From assembly GCA_020137815.1 (NCBI GenBank), contig CM035357.1, positions 3,940,496-4,004,495 of the forward strand: a stretch of DNA of 64,000 nt, given 5' to 3'. The DNA comes from Hormiphora californensis (Eukaryota; Ctenophora; Tentaculata; Cydippida; Pleurobrachiidae). Under the pieces are notes generated by a model. It was not told the origin of the DNA, searched no databases, and saw only the letters and a program-made list of their open reading frames with translations. Shown piece after piece: positions 34,453-47,800 of this stretch (positions within the stretch are counted from its first letter, which is position 1; the number at the start of each line of letters is the position of its first letter). Made by a program: the position numbers and the translations under genes.

Positions 34453-35531
34453 TATATTCAAATAGTAAATCCTTTTTACTTACGATTATTCGAAATTAAT
34501 ATGATATGGTTTTGTAAGAAGACTACTCAAGCGGGAAAATTAGAGTGGGGGAGAGAGGGAGAAAGTGAGCTAGAAAGGGACAAAGAGATCACATGCATGC
34601 CCCCATTTAGTTTAACTCTGTACTGCGGATCGGTCGAACACGATGGATTATAGTGCATTTCGTCTGGAGAGTCATTCTCATGCCTTTATAATTTCGGATT
34701 CGCCTATTGAACGAGTCTATTTCGCTCTCTTTCTTTTCTTTAGCCGTATTGAATTGTACGACAGCCATATATTTGATTTTCGTAGTCCATTTATTTGAAG
34801 CTAAAGTTTATACATGATTACATGAAATGTAGTCGATATTTGAAGCTATAGAGTCTATACATGAAATTTCTGTTTCTCTCTGATCGAGTTGGTTCTCATC
34901 AGATGACGGCAGTGACTTCCTCCTTGCTTTATTTGAGTATGTTACTATTTGAGAGTTTAAACTTTCGGGAAGCTTCCGATATAATTAACTTATATCCTTC
35001 TTTACCTTGCCTATGGTTTACCTTAGATTGCTCTCGTAATTGTCTACTTCAGTTAAGCAACATCAATATAATGATTGTAAACGGTTGAATAATGAACATA
35101 TGTTCATTATTCAACAATTAACCTTTTAGCATGTGCATATTATATGACCAATATCTTATTGAACCAAGATGAGATATATCTAAGATTCTTAGATTTTAGC
35201 AAGTCAGTGGTAAAAGCGTATGTATTTCGAAACATCGCTTATCATTTTATATTGTTATACTGCATCTATGGTAAAAGTACTGTCTCTGCTAATTATTGAA
35301 ATGTATTCTAATCAGTTGCAGCTATATTAATAAAGAAGTCTAACAAATGTTCAAAATGTTACATGTAGCTGCTATGAAACTGGACGTGGTAGAAGTAGGG
35401 AGTTTTCCCAACTGTAGTACAGCTTGACAAGCTTATTAAGTTGACAACAGCAGAAGCAGAAAAGTTTCTATTGTCGTCGAAACTGTATTTCTTGATTTCT
35501 TTTTAATTTCTTCTTCAGAGTCGCTGTAATT
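34453..35531. other. Gene-free stretch upstream of the carboxypeptidase gene
   Basis: AT-rich single-copy sequence with a small palindrome at about 35085-35113 (tgaataatgaacatatgttc). The promoter of the next gene is presumably here, but no motif stands out. Confidence 0.4.
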
Positions 35532-38500
35532 ATGTTTTACTTTATTTGGTAAGCTACCGATCATTGTTTTTTTGTAGATTTAAGCAATCATTTTTAATTT
35601 GATTTAATTTCAATGGCTAACGAATATTTTCAGTGCTTTGTCCTTCCTCGCTGGTCTTGCCTCTGGGTGTGCTGACCCTAACAAAACACCAAGTGAAAAC
35701 TTCAAGCATTCAAAGAATCTTTATCTTTCACAAAAGGAGGTAAAATTTTTTTGAGTAATATTAATAGTATGTGTACAATGTAGTCGGACCCCGATTTACC
35801 GGGATCCTCGGGGGAAGCCATTTTGCCCGGTAAATCGGGGTGCCCGGTATATCGGGGTAGAGCATATTTGACCCATAAATCCTACTTTTGTCCAAAATTC
35901 TATACCAAGACACCTCTAACTGTATAGTATACATTTATTGATGACAATATGATCATTGCTTCTGTTATTAGAAATAGAAAATTTAAAAAATTTTAAAAAA
36001 AATTATAAAATCTTTTTCTAAGGTAACCCAACCCGACCGAGTCCGAATCGTGTTTCGAATCGGTGCATCTTATCGCATGTCCTGCCGCTAATTAGACGGT
36101 TCGAAACGAACCGATACGTGATACCATGCCGAATCTGTCAGAGCATTGGCCTGACCCATTCTCGCTTCTCTCAAATAATACGCGAGAACTGTGGTCAGAG
36201 CATTGGCCTGAAAGTGCCGAATCTGGGCACCTTAAGCGGGGTGAGGAAGTATCAAAGTTTCAAAATAACTTTTTCTCTGAAAATTTACGGGGAGCATCGA
36301 TCAAAGCATTGACAATGATTCTGTAAAATTTTGCAAAAAAAGTTATGAAATTTTTCTAAGGTATACCAGACACGTTCGAATCATGTTTCGAATCGGTACA
36401 TCTTATCACGTGTCCTGCCGCTAATTAGACGGTTTGAAACGAACCGATACGTGATCCCCATTAAACCTAGCGAATTGCAAATTTGCAAATTTATCAACTG
36501 GCAAAACTTCAAAAATTTTCCAAAAAAATCGGGGGAAAGAAATCCTCCCGGTAAATCGGGGTTCCGGTAAATCGGGGCCCGGTAAATCGGGGTCCGACTG
36601 TACATGCAAGAACTGCACTTGCTTATCCAAAGTCTATACACAATTCAAGTACATATATTCTCCTCAGCAACTTCTGGAAATTATAGCTCGGAAACGGCGC
36701 TCAGCAGACCCAGAGGAAGCTGAGGAAGAGGCTCCTACAACAGAGGACATGTTTGATGTTCTTACGACGGAGGAGTTCCGGTGGGTGGAGGACGTCCATA
36801 CCAACCATGACAGAAAGTACTACAACTACACCGGATATAATAGCTTTGAACCTATAAAAAGGTAGGAAGCACTATAACTTAAGTAGAGCAGCTGAATATG
36901 TTTTGAATATAATATGGCGTAAACTGTGCATACACTTCGCCCCCGAAGTACGAATATTCAATAGGTTGTTATGTGAATTTTACATGCTGATACCAGTGTC
37001 ATTTCAGTGAGTTGTATCGACTTCAAAAGCAGTACGATTATGTGAAGATCGAGAAGTTTGGTAAAACTTACGAAAAAAGGTATTCGGATCCCATGCAGCG
37101 GTCAATTACACACCTTCAATTGTTCCAAATGTTCTAAACACAGTTGTATTATTTCATTGTGACTCAATTACATTCTAACTCATGTTCTAACTCCTCTAAT
37201 CTCGATATTTCTGATAATACTTTATTTGCAGGGACCTCTTGGCGATTCACATCAATAAAAACAATAGCAAAGACATTGTCTTCTTGACGAGTTTGATACA
37301 TGCTCGGGAGTGGGTCGCTGGATCAATCACAATGAACATTATACACAGAGTAAGAAGCTATAATTGTAATATATCTGACCTCGCACGAAAGGGTGTCATC
37401 AGCACAATCCAATGCCTGTCAAGACTTGCCTATGCTACTCTATTCAGGCGAGTTAAGCGAGCTTACGCGGTGTGAGAGCCAACAGACTGGGAGCATGTCA
37501 AGTCAAGACCTACTATAATTATGTACATCTTAAAAAAATCAAATTGTTTTCTAAATTCCTCACTGATTCACTTTTTTCAGCTTTTAAAGTATAACACCAA
37601 GGATGCCAGGCTACTTCGAGATAACTTCCACTTCGTAATAGTACCCTGTCCTCAACCCCGACGGATACGAGTATACCATGTTCAAGGTATTATAAAGAAT
37701 CAAAACGATAGTGATCGGCATGTTCTCAACTATATAACACAACGAGCTGATAATAATAGATCGTTAGCCAAGATTTTGCTGTTTGTATAATATCTAACAT
37801 GTATAATTTCACCAGAATCGGATGTGGAGGAAAAACAGAGAGCCCATTCCAGGATCGAACTTTAGGGGAATTGACCTGAACAGGAATTTCTTGTACGGCT
37901 ACCGTTCATGTAGCGTGATGTTTTGTAGTCAACCAATTTTAAAACTACCACACGTCAAGTTATTTTCCATAACTTTCTTCTTACATATCTTGGGGCAAAG
38001 TTGGAAGGAGCCTAAAAACTCGAAATAGTCTGCTACCCATCGCTCCTAATCGCACCCCTTTACAGATCCAACGGACCATGAAAATAATGGTGCCAAAAGT
38101 GAGATTTACTCAGGAGGAAAGGCTCTTTCCGCCCTAGAAAGCACTGTAAGTCACATTCAACTGAATATAGGTTTTCATTCAACATGATTTATTTGATGCT
38201 TATTGAATTAACTTGTTATGTTCGGAGCTCGTGGAAAGGGGATCGAGCTAGGCAATGATTAACACGTGTGTCGTGTAATCTTGAAATTCTCCCTCTGCAA
38301 ATTGTGATGTATATTTGTCTGTTTCAGGCGCTGAGTAAACTGCTATTCAAGTACCGTGCTGGAATGAAATACTTCATTGACTATCACACCTATGGCAACC
38401 TGTGGCTCAGTCCGTATGGGGCTCACAACTGGCTACCGAGGAACGAGCACCAAATAGTGAGTTATTTATAACGGCCTCCTTCACACGCGAGAAAAGAGCA

Positions 38501-41500
38501 TCAAATAGTGTAAACATGTTGATCAAGGTCTTTTTAGTTAAACGAAACCCCAATATTTTAGAAACGATATCGGGATAATGCCTTGAGGAGTTTTCAGCTT
38601 ACTTTAGGAGGAAAAGACTTCGTCGGAGGAAGTGCTTATTCAATACTTTGTAAGATATGAATTCCACCACTCCCACTTTACTTTCAAGGCCTCTAAGTGA
38701 ATTTGCTAATCAATATTTTATTGATCATTATCTAATATCTAGCTGACTGTAAAAAATGCTCCTAGCCTCGAGTTAATTATACCAACTGATCCCCGCTTTC
38801 AGATGAGTGTCATGGTATATTGATGGATCACGTTCATTACTACGTTACACCTTTATCATTTACCGTTGAAGTGGGTGACCCGAGGGACGACTTCACCGTA
38901 CCCGATTCACGCATCAACACCTATACAATATCCCAGGTACAGTCGGACCCCGATTTAACGGCCCCCGATTTAGCGGCACCCCGATTTAACGGCAGGATAA
39001 ATTTCCCCCAAAAATTTTTTGAAATTTTTTTTGAAATTTCTCAAAGGTGTAACCACGTCCGAATCCTGTTTCGAATCGGTGCAGGTAATTAGACGGTTCG
39101 AAACTAACAGATATGTGATCCCCATGAAGCCCATCGAGTCGCAATTTTGACGCTTGTTAAACTGGCCCCATGGGGATCACGTATCGGTTAGTTTCGAACC
39201 GTCTAATTAGCGACAGGACGTGCGATAAGATGCATTGATTCAAAACACGATTCGGACGTGGTTTATATACCTTTGAAAAATTTTCATAACTTTTTTTTGC
39301 AAAATTCTACAGAACTAGCGCACCCATTGGGTGCGCCTCAAGTAAGGGCTTTTGATAACCCACCCGGCTTCGCCGGGCGGTTCTTTTCGTCCCTTTCAAC
39401 TTCAACACAATGGTTGCCATGACAACTGAGTTGGTAACTATGGAGACTGGCATGTTAAAAGTTATTCGAAAATATTAACAAACTTTCACTGAAGTTCCAA
39501 AAGTGTATGCAACAGCTTTACAGCTTTGGTCACTTAAAGTGTTTTATGAAGGAGCACTGTCGCTTAGATACCGCTGAACGAACGACTTCGACGACGTTCA
39601 TCTCCAAATTATAATAGAGACTAGAAAGCCCATTGAAGTAGAGCACCCGTTGACCCGAATCCCCACACTCCTCCTCACCCAGGAGCACCCCTCTCACTCG
39701 CTGCACCAACCCGCACGTGCAACCTCCCATACCCCTTCCAAGCCACCTCCTTGGCAACCCCCTCTATTTGCACGTGTGGATACTACATACTCATCACCAC
39801 GACGTTCATTTGCAAATTATAATATAGACTAGAAAGCCCATTGTTAAGTCCTACAACACCCCCCCCCCCCCCCCCCCGTCTCTATGTCTCTCTCCCCCCT
39901 CACTCTTCGTCTCTCCATGTCGGGGTAAAGAATAAGGAGGTTGGTAGTGGTAGAGCGCCGGTGATAAACATCAAGGGAAGTCTCGCTGAATAACATGTAG
40001 AATCAGGTGATAAAGATCCGTAGAATTGTAGCTGTGTAGAGAATCAACGGGGTACGTAGGTAGAAAGGCTTTGGCAATCATGGAGGTCCCAGCAGTAGAT
40101 CCAAAACACTACAGGAACAACACAGGAACACGCAACAAACAACCAAAAACATGCACGTGCAGTATCCCCCCTCCAATACCCCTTCCAAGCCACCTCCTTG
40201 GCAACCCCCATTGCACGTATTGCTACTATAGCTCCACACGTCTCATTGCAAATTATAATAGGACTTATATTAAGTACCTACACCTCCCAAACCCCTATGG
40301 TCCCCCCTCTTAACTATTAGTTCTCTCGTCTTGGGGTAAGGGCCGAGGTGGTATAGTAGTCTGTAGTACCTGAACTACGGGAGAGCCGCGCGGTGTAACT
40401 GTTAGAATCAGGTGTAAATCGTCATGGTACTGAGGTAGATATCACGGTATGTATTGAAAGGCGTGGCAATCATGGGGTCCACTAAGTAATTCTGAAATAC
40501 CAAGACACAACCCATACCCACAACTCCTTCCTCCTGCAATCTAATCCCTACCTCCAATAGACACCCCCAAGCACCTCCTTCAGCCACATCTAATTTGCCT
40601 ATTGCGCATCATACCTCATCGCCACGCTTCTATTGTAATAAGAACCTATCTAGCGTTCTTTAGAATGAACCAGAACTTAGTCTGGCTTTACAGATTTACC
40701 GTAGTTTAGTTTAGGGTCAAGTCCGAATGTTTGTTTGTTGTTGCCGACACTGATTGGGTGTGGTGCGAGGTGCTGTGTTATTGATGATCGGTGGTATGCT
40801 GTCATGCCGTTGAGAGTTTTTTCGCTAATATATTATAGCCAGCAGTTGTGCTACTAAGTATTTGGCAGTGTTTTGCCCTTGTTCCCTCTATTGCTCTTCG
40901 CTCTTCCTAATCCTAATGCCTTACCGTTCAATTGAGAATACACCATAATCTCAGCTATATGCATATAATTATGCCCCTTATTTGCATCCGCATCAGCCTT
41001 CTCGTCATCGTACAGGAATACAGCAAGTGTAGGTTCTTTAGTAGCAGGAAAGAACTGTGGCTGGCTTCTACAATTCCCCCTCCTTTCGTTACGAGTCAAT
41101 AGCCCCTGTTGTTTTCTTGTTGCCCATTAGGATACTTGGGCCCTATAATCGAAGTTAAAAATTTCTTTTTTTTTAATTGAAAAAATCGGTTTTCTGCTGA
41201 TACCAGTTAAAGGGGTTTTTAATTTTTCGAACTCCTATTTATATCCCACTTTGTCTACCTTTGTGTCTTGCAAGTTGTTTTTTTAGCCACTCGGGTTTCC
41301 CCCTCATGAGTGCCAGGTAGGGGGGTGCCCCATCAATAGTTTTTCTGGCCCCAATCCGTTTTTGACTGTTCGAGCTGTAATCAAAACTGACACCTGTTTT
41401 GAGGGTTTGTACCACTTCCTGACTTCCCCAAGAATAAGAAAGAGAAAAATTTCAAATGTTTTTAAAACCTGGTATTTTAGATTTTTTTTAGGTGTAAAAA

Positions 41501-42005
41501 CAGCATCAACGTCAAACCCTGCTAAATCAGAAACAAAGGAGCACAGATAAAAAGGATGACTAAATTTTTTACAATAATGATCTGAAAATTTTGGAAAGGG
41601 CCCCCTTTTTTTATGAAGGGGAAAAAAAAAACCCCCCCCCTAAATTCCCTTTTTTTCAAAATTTATTGGATTCTTTCCATTGGATTTTCCCAACATTTAA
41701 ACTGCAGGCGATTCCCCCAAATCAAAACCGGTTTCCACAACCCGGGGGCACCTTTGCTGGGAAGGCTAGGGGGCAAAATGCCCCAAAAAAAGAGGAAGGG
41801 GGGAGGAAGGAGAGAGAAGAGAGGAAAAGAGAGAGAAAAAGAGGAGAGCCCCAAAAAAAAGGGGGGGGGGGCCCCCCCCGGGGGGGTTTTTTTTTTGGGG
41901 GGGCCCCAAAAAAAAACCCCCCCCCCCCCCCGGGGGGGCCCCCCCGGGGGTTTTTTTTTTTTTTTTGGGGGGGGGGGGGGGGGGTTTTTTTTTTTTTTTT
42001 TTTTT

Positions 42006-42060
<55 letters not shown>

Positions 42061-42064
42061 GGGG

Positions 42065-42098
<34 letters not shown>

Positions 42099-42120
42099 TT
42101 TTTTTTTTTTTTTTTTTCCC

Positions 42121-42204
<84 letters not shown>

Positions 42205-43670
42205 CGGGGGCGGGGAAAACCGGGGCCCGGGTTTTGGGTTTGCCCCCAAAAAGGGGGTTTTTGCCCCCGGGGGGGGTTTTCCCTCCCCCCCCAAACCGGG
42301 TCCCCAAGCTTTTCCTTTAAAAAAATTTTCGGGCTTAATTTGGCAACAGGCGAAATCACACAGCCACATAATTATAACAATTTTAATTTATTTTCGCCGC
42401 ACCTTCTTAAACCCTTTTTCGCCCCTTCCCCAAATGCCCACTTCCCTTCCCCAAAGGGCCTTCCGGTCCCATCTGCACGTGCAGTATAAACCAACCCTCC
42501 CCTAACAACCTCTTCAATTTGCACGTGCACAAACGGTTGCTAGCGACATCTCCAAATTATAATATAGACTAGCGCACCCATTGGGTGCACCTCAAGCAAG
42601 GGTTTTTTGATAACCCACCCGGCTTGCCGGGTGGTTCTTTTCGCCCCTTTCAACGTCAATAACACGGTTGCCATGGCAACTGGAGTGGTAACTATGGGAA
42701 CTGAATTGTTGAAATTCATTCGAAAATATCAACAACTTCCACTGGAAGTCCCAAAAGTGTGAGCAACAGCTTTACAGCTTTGGGCCTATAAAGTGTTTTA
42801 TGAAGGAGCAGACTGTCGCTTAGATACCGCTGAACGAACGACTTCGACGACGTTCATCTCCAAATTATAATAGAGATGATTGTCAATGCTTTGATCGGTG
42901 CTCCCCATGAATTTTCAGAGAAAAATATATTTTGAAATTCGAATTCTTCTTCACCCCGCTTAAAGTACCCAGATTCGGCATGGTATCACGTATCGGTTCG
43001 TTTCGAACCGTCTAATTAGCAGCAGACATGCGATAAGATGCACTGATTCGATAAACGATTCGGCCGTGGTTGATATGTAGGTAGTATGTACCTTTACTTA
43101 GAAAAATTTTTTTTTAAAAAAAAAAAATTATTTTTCTAATCAGAAAATAGAAATGATCATGTAATCAATACATGGACATTGCATTTAACACTTAGAGGTG
43201 TTTTAGTAGAGCATTTTGGACAAAAATAGTGTTTTATGGGCCAAATATGCTCTACCCCGATTTAACGGACACCCCGATTTAACGGACAAAACCCTTTCCC
43301 CCGAGGGTGCCGTTAAATCGGGGTCCGACTGTATAACCCTCCTTAGAAAATATCCCAGTTTTGTACATACTTCTTTTTACTGATCCAAAAGACAAAACAT
43401 GACTCTCAATGTTCCCTATTTCGACGTTGAGGCCAGAGGCTATACTCAATGTATTATATTGTAATGCTCTCAGTGGTTATCTATTTAATGCTCCTTTATT
43501 TTCAGTGGTTAGCTCTAGCTTCACAACTAAAACTGCTCAAAAAGGAGCTAAAATCAGGACAATACGACAAAGATAGGACGCTTAACTGGAGGCGAACTAA
43601 AGTATCAAAACGGACACTTCCAAATCCACGTAATAAACGGAACTCTAAACGTGACAGTGGAAGTGATTAA
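35532..43670 (+). CDS. Secreted zinc carboxypeptidase, family M14A, with pro-region
   Basis: Exons: 35532-35548, 35634-35739, 36668-36861, 37008-37079, 37232-37349, 37581-37686, 37816-37909, 38066-38145, 38328-38456, 38562-38649, 38803-38936, 43506-43670; about 433 aa once one frameshift is allowed. Order: signal peptide MFYFICALSFLAGLASGCAD; charged pro-region; catalytic domain with the zinc site HAREW (37302-37316), substrate-binding NPDGY, the LNRNF arginine, the third zinc ligand in DYHTYGNLW, and the catalytic Glu in SFTVEVGD; then a basic tail ending KRDSGSD. It would hydrolyse C-terminal residues outside the cell. Exon 37581-37686 has one base too many: the frame reads VIVP, then must skip a C in the ccc at 37650-37652 to give VLNPDGYEYTMFK. 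The next exon fits only after that skip. A pogo-like element sits on the donor of the 38803-38936 exon. Confidence 0.85.
35783..36602. mobile_element. Pogo-like element in carboxypeptidase intron 2
   Basis: The ends gtcggaccccgatttaccgg and its complement enclose 820 bp related to 14188-15053. A small repeat element inserted in it later (36138-36214). Confidence 0.8.
36138..36214 (+). mobile_element. Tiny repeat element with 11-bp target duplication, nested in the pogo-like copy
   Basis: Tgccgaatctg stands at 36127-36137 and again at 36215-36225. The related pogo-like copy at 42955-42985 shows the same site uninterrupted. The inserted 77 bp begin tcagagcattggcctgaccc, contain a short hairpin (attctcgc...gcgagaact) and end with a second gtcagagcattggcctga. 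The word tggtcagagcattggcctg resembles a tRNA A box, so a tRNA-derived SINE remnant is possible. Confidence 0.75.
39311..42876. repeat. Repeat array inside the pogo-like element
   Basis: Two direct copies of a 310-bp unit (39312-39625 and 42570-42876) start actagcgcacccattgggtg, contain the hairpins gcgcaccca/tgggtgcgc and ccggcttcgccggg, and end aaattataatagag. Between them are degenerate blocks shared with 17600-18070 and an aberrant homopolymer region. Hairpin plus ctag at one end and tandem interior recall non-autonomous Helentron-type elements, but I could not find a matching 5' end. Confidence 0.5.
41580..42340. other. Stretched-homopolymer block, probable sequencing artefact
   Basis: Runs of C, G, T and A of 8 to more than 50 bases follow one another directly (for example at 41990-42200). 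On both sides the sequence grades into recognisable repeat sequence with inflated runs (about 42400-42480 matches 17720-17790 loosely). Frames of up to 304 codons here encode Pro, Gly, Phe and Lys runs and are meaningless. Confidence 0.85.
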
Positions 43671-44887
43671 TTAATTGATTAACTAGCTTATTACATGTGT
43701 AATTGTACAAAATCAGAGTTATTTTTGTCCATAAGACGGCCAGAACACATTTTCTGTTTTATTGATTGTTTTGCTTTTAATTCCAAGCGTAATCAAAGAG
43801 TAAATCATGTCTGAACGAACTTAACAAAATATTATATGTATTGCATCAACATACACCAATAATTCTTGATGGCATTTCCTGCAGAGACCACAAAATATAT
43901 CATTATGATGATGACGGGATAATGTGAACTTTAGTGCCAGTTTTCCAGTGAAATAAGACCCCTTAATTCTTATCCCATCTCATGAGATTCTCATCTTGGA
44001 TTCTGGAAAATATAACTTATTATGTGTGTTTGCATATATTATGGAAGAAATCATCACAGTTCAAATTTGTTGTGTATTATACGCCGTACCGTGTTTACAT
44101 GTTGTTCAACCCTAGAGGCCGCCGGTATTCTCTACTATATCTACTAATCTTCATGCGGCTCATAAACATTTGGCCATTACAATCTCGGTTACGCCGTACC
44201 TAGTTAGAATGATACCTCGATAGAGACCCGTTATTGTTTCTTTGGGTCCATCAAACATCTCGCCAAAATCTAACCGACAGCCTTTAAATGGTCTTCCTTG
44301 TTCTTCTTCTGAAACTTTCTGCTCTTCTTCAGGGCCTACTTCCCCCTTTGTTTCTTTTGTTCTCATATTGAGGTTTGTCTGTTTGTTTGTTTGTTTGTTA
44401 AAGACGTCTTAGGTACCTACTACATGGGACACCATGGGTTTCCCCCATTGAGGTTTAATGGCAGCCGCCGATGTCAATGGTTTATCAATCGTTAATCAAT
44501 CGCGGAACGTCAAACTTAATTTTAGTAGGTTAGTTAGTGAATTTCTACTATCCATCAAAATTTAATTATCGGACATCTGCATGATTCTGTATTGGTATTA
44601 GAATTTCAGTTAGAAGCTACATTACATAACTGAAGGCGAGAAACACAGTGTACCCGAAAGCTTCTGTCAATTTATTGATTTAGTACCATTATATTATCGT
44701 TGTTTATCTTGTTAAAGCTCCATACATTACAGTTATAACAGGAGCACAACCCACCCACCCAGTTATAACATCCCCTTTGTTTTACTCAAATCGTTTTAGG
44801 AGGGGCCGCCTTGCTCCAAAAAAGTAATCGAATCTCCTTGCCTGGCGTAACCCCACACTCTCTCTTTGTCCCTCCGATCTGTGTGCC
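43671..44887. other. Intergenic stretch between carboxypeptidase and arylsulfatase
   Basis: No clear gene. A 68-codon minus-strand frame at 44366-44160 is rich in Glu and Lys, then reads GRPFKGCRLDFGEMF; it could be an exon, but I could not confirm splice partners. A short (gttt)n run is at 44380-44398. Confidence 0.4.
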
Positions 44888-47800
44888 ATGATCGCCCTTT
44901 TACAGTTCCTCCTCCTTTCTACTCTGACATCATGCAACATCATCTTTCTCCTTCTACTGCAGCTCCCTATCATCTCGTCTACAGCTGATCCTGACCCCCC
45001 TCCTCCGAATGTGTTGATGATTGTCGTTGATGATATGGGTTATGGAGATGCGGGCTTCCGTGGGAGCGACATTCCCACCCCTACCCTTGACCTCCTTGCT
45101 GAACAGGGAGTTGTGCTGGAGAACCACTACGTAATGCCACAATGTGGGCCCACACGTGCAGCGCTCATGAGCGGTAGGCATTCCATCGTAACGGGCACGT
45201 GGCATGGTAATTTTCAGCCCAAGGAGGAGAGTGGTTTACCACTGGAGGAGAGGACGATGGCGGACATGTTCAAGGACCATGGATACGACACACACGCCGT
45301 GGGGAAGTGGCACCTGGGAATGTTTAAGCCTGAGTACACTCCTCTTTATCGTGGATTTGACACTTTTCTGGGACTTTACACGGGGACAAGTGATCACTTT
45401 ACACATGAAAACCGGAGAGCATACGATTTGAGATACAATTTTAGGACTAAAAACGGTCATTTCAAGGATAAGATTCTCAAGGATATGAAAGGTGTGTACA
45501 GTACGAATATCTACGTGGGTAGGACGGTCGAGCTATTAAACCAGGTCAAGTCTGATCATCCTTGGTTTATATACTGTGCATTGCAAGTGCCCCACGCCCC
45601 TTATATCGCCCAAGAAACAATGATCAAACATATCGAAAAGGCTGAAATCGAGCGGTCACGTAACAAGAAACGTGTCAAGTATGCTGCAATGATTCTGGGG
45701 ATGGATGAAGGAATCAAGACGATTCTCGATACTCTTGATCTCCGGGGGTTCCGTAACAACACAGTTGTAGTTGTAACAAGTGACAATGGAGCCGTTAACG
45801 ATGGCCCGGGCTCCAATTATCCTCTTCGTGGGGGCAAGAAGAGTTTCCTAGAGGGGGGAGTGCGAGCCCTCACCATAGTCCGTGCACCGGGACTGTTAGC
45901 CAAGACGGGCTACACGAACACTCATCTTCACCATGTAACTGATTGGTTGCCAACATTTGAGTTCCTTGCAGCGGGGAGGAAACATGTTGAGAGACCGGAG
46001 GATCCGGGGGATGGTGTGACGTATGGGGTTAACATCTGGCCGAGCATCAGTGATAACCTTTCTTGCAGAGATTTTGTAAGTTGAATATCAGATTAGGAAG
46101 TATATAATTTGATATCTGATCTTTCTGGTGTTGAATCAGATTAGATTAGATACAATTCTTCTTGGTCAAAATGTAGTTTAAATTCCTCAAATTATTGATT
46201 ACTAACTTTAACCCTTCGTCTAGGTGCTTATTAACATCAAGCGTCAGGATAAGTTTAAAGGAACCCCAAAGCGAACATCATCCAACAACCGACCACCGCC
46301 CCCGTTAGCATCAAAACCAAACAACAACAACGAAATAACCGATCATAACAACCGACTACCTGACAATGATCTATTCCATGTCCATCTTTACCAAAAATCT
46401 AAGTCCCGATTACGTCCCGGTGGTACCTCACCGAAATATTTTGACGCAGAAAAGTTCAAATCAATATCTGAGCGGTTAAGACAGATCTACCATCACAACA
46501 ATGTTAACGACACTGTTAACGACAGGTCTGTAAAAGCGATAAGAGTGGATCGATCAGCTATAGAGTGGCCAGCAGAGAAAGATCTTTTCGAGAAGTTGGA
46601 TCAAGGACCTGTTACTGAATCACTGGATGAAATGGCTACTGAGCTTGTTGATGGGACTGAGGTTATTGACTTTGAAAAATCAATAGACATCCTGGATGAT
46701 AATATGATCGAAAAGGGGACAGAAATCATCGATGATGATGAAATTTCCAACGAAACTGAGGATGGGATTGAAGAAACTCCGGAAGAGACATTAATTGAGG
46801 AGCCTCCAGAAGAAGAGATGACAGCTGATGAATCTGGAACGGAAGTTATTGATGAGCAGGCCGAGAAATCCACAGAAATCATAGACGAAGATTCAGAAAA
46901 AGATAAAACGAAAGAGGAGAAAGGAACTGAGGTGATTGATGAAGGTGATAAAGCAACAGAGGAAGTGGATGAGTCTGAAAACGAAACTAAAGACTGTAAG
47001 AAAGATGATGGTTGCCCACCTAAACCAAAACCCCGGGATTGTGAAAATGAAACTGAAGGTTGCAAGGATGATGAGGAGGATGAGATCAAAGATGGAAAGG
47101 TTCCTGGGTTTAGGGACTTAGCTGTGGCGAGATACAGTCATTGGAAACTTATCATTGGTAAGAAATAGTATACAAAGTTCAGCAGTTGTCTGTGATATCG
47201 AATCTAGAAGAAGCATTTTCAGCTCGTGTAAAAATAATTCTCGTGTTAACTGTCAATTCCTCCTACGTTCAATTCATATGTTGCCACATTTGATTCATAA
47301 GTATGTTGGGCACGTCACGCCCCCATGTTCCCCCCTACAGGGTTGGGCCGCTACACGGCCAAATAAGTATGATCTGACACATTCTTCCAATATTACAGGA
47401 TACGAAAAAGACATATTTGAAAAGTGGACACTATCCAACGGGAAGGAAGTGAGCCTACAGAGACCAGGATCCAACAAGTCTGACAAATATGTAAGTTATA
47501 TGTATAAGTTATCTAGCAATTTCTAGTATTTTAGTGTGGATACAGTCTATTTATTATAGGGGACAATCGAGTTCACTATCACCCGTTTTTCTACATCCTT
47601 GAGCGGAGAAAAATGCCCATTGGGAGATATTATGAGAAATTTATATTCGAAAAGAAAAACATATATATTTTTCTGTTTTAGATCATTCCCAATATAATAC
47701 TCAAGGGTAGATTATGAAGTACAGCTACACAGTGCCCATTGTCTGGGATATACTGTCTGAGCATTCCAACCTGACCCTATTCTCATGTCTTTCTGCTTTC

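Larger units (their letters stand above)
38940..43331. mobile_element. Pogo-like element split by a 3.6-kb insertion, located at a splice donor
   Basis: The left end (cagtcggaccccgattta, 38940) and the right end (aaatcggggtccgactg, ending 43331) are flanked by TA (38938-38939 and 43332-43333). Comparison with 14188-15053 shows that 39311-42876 is foreign. The left TA is part of the donor CCCAG|GTACAG of the carboxypeptidase exon. The pre-insertion donor would have been CCCAG|GTATAA. Confidence 0.75.

Noticed and set aside
41591-42505. Long frames of Pro, Gly, Phe and Lys runs
   Set aside because: They are translations of artefactual homopolymers.
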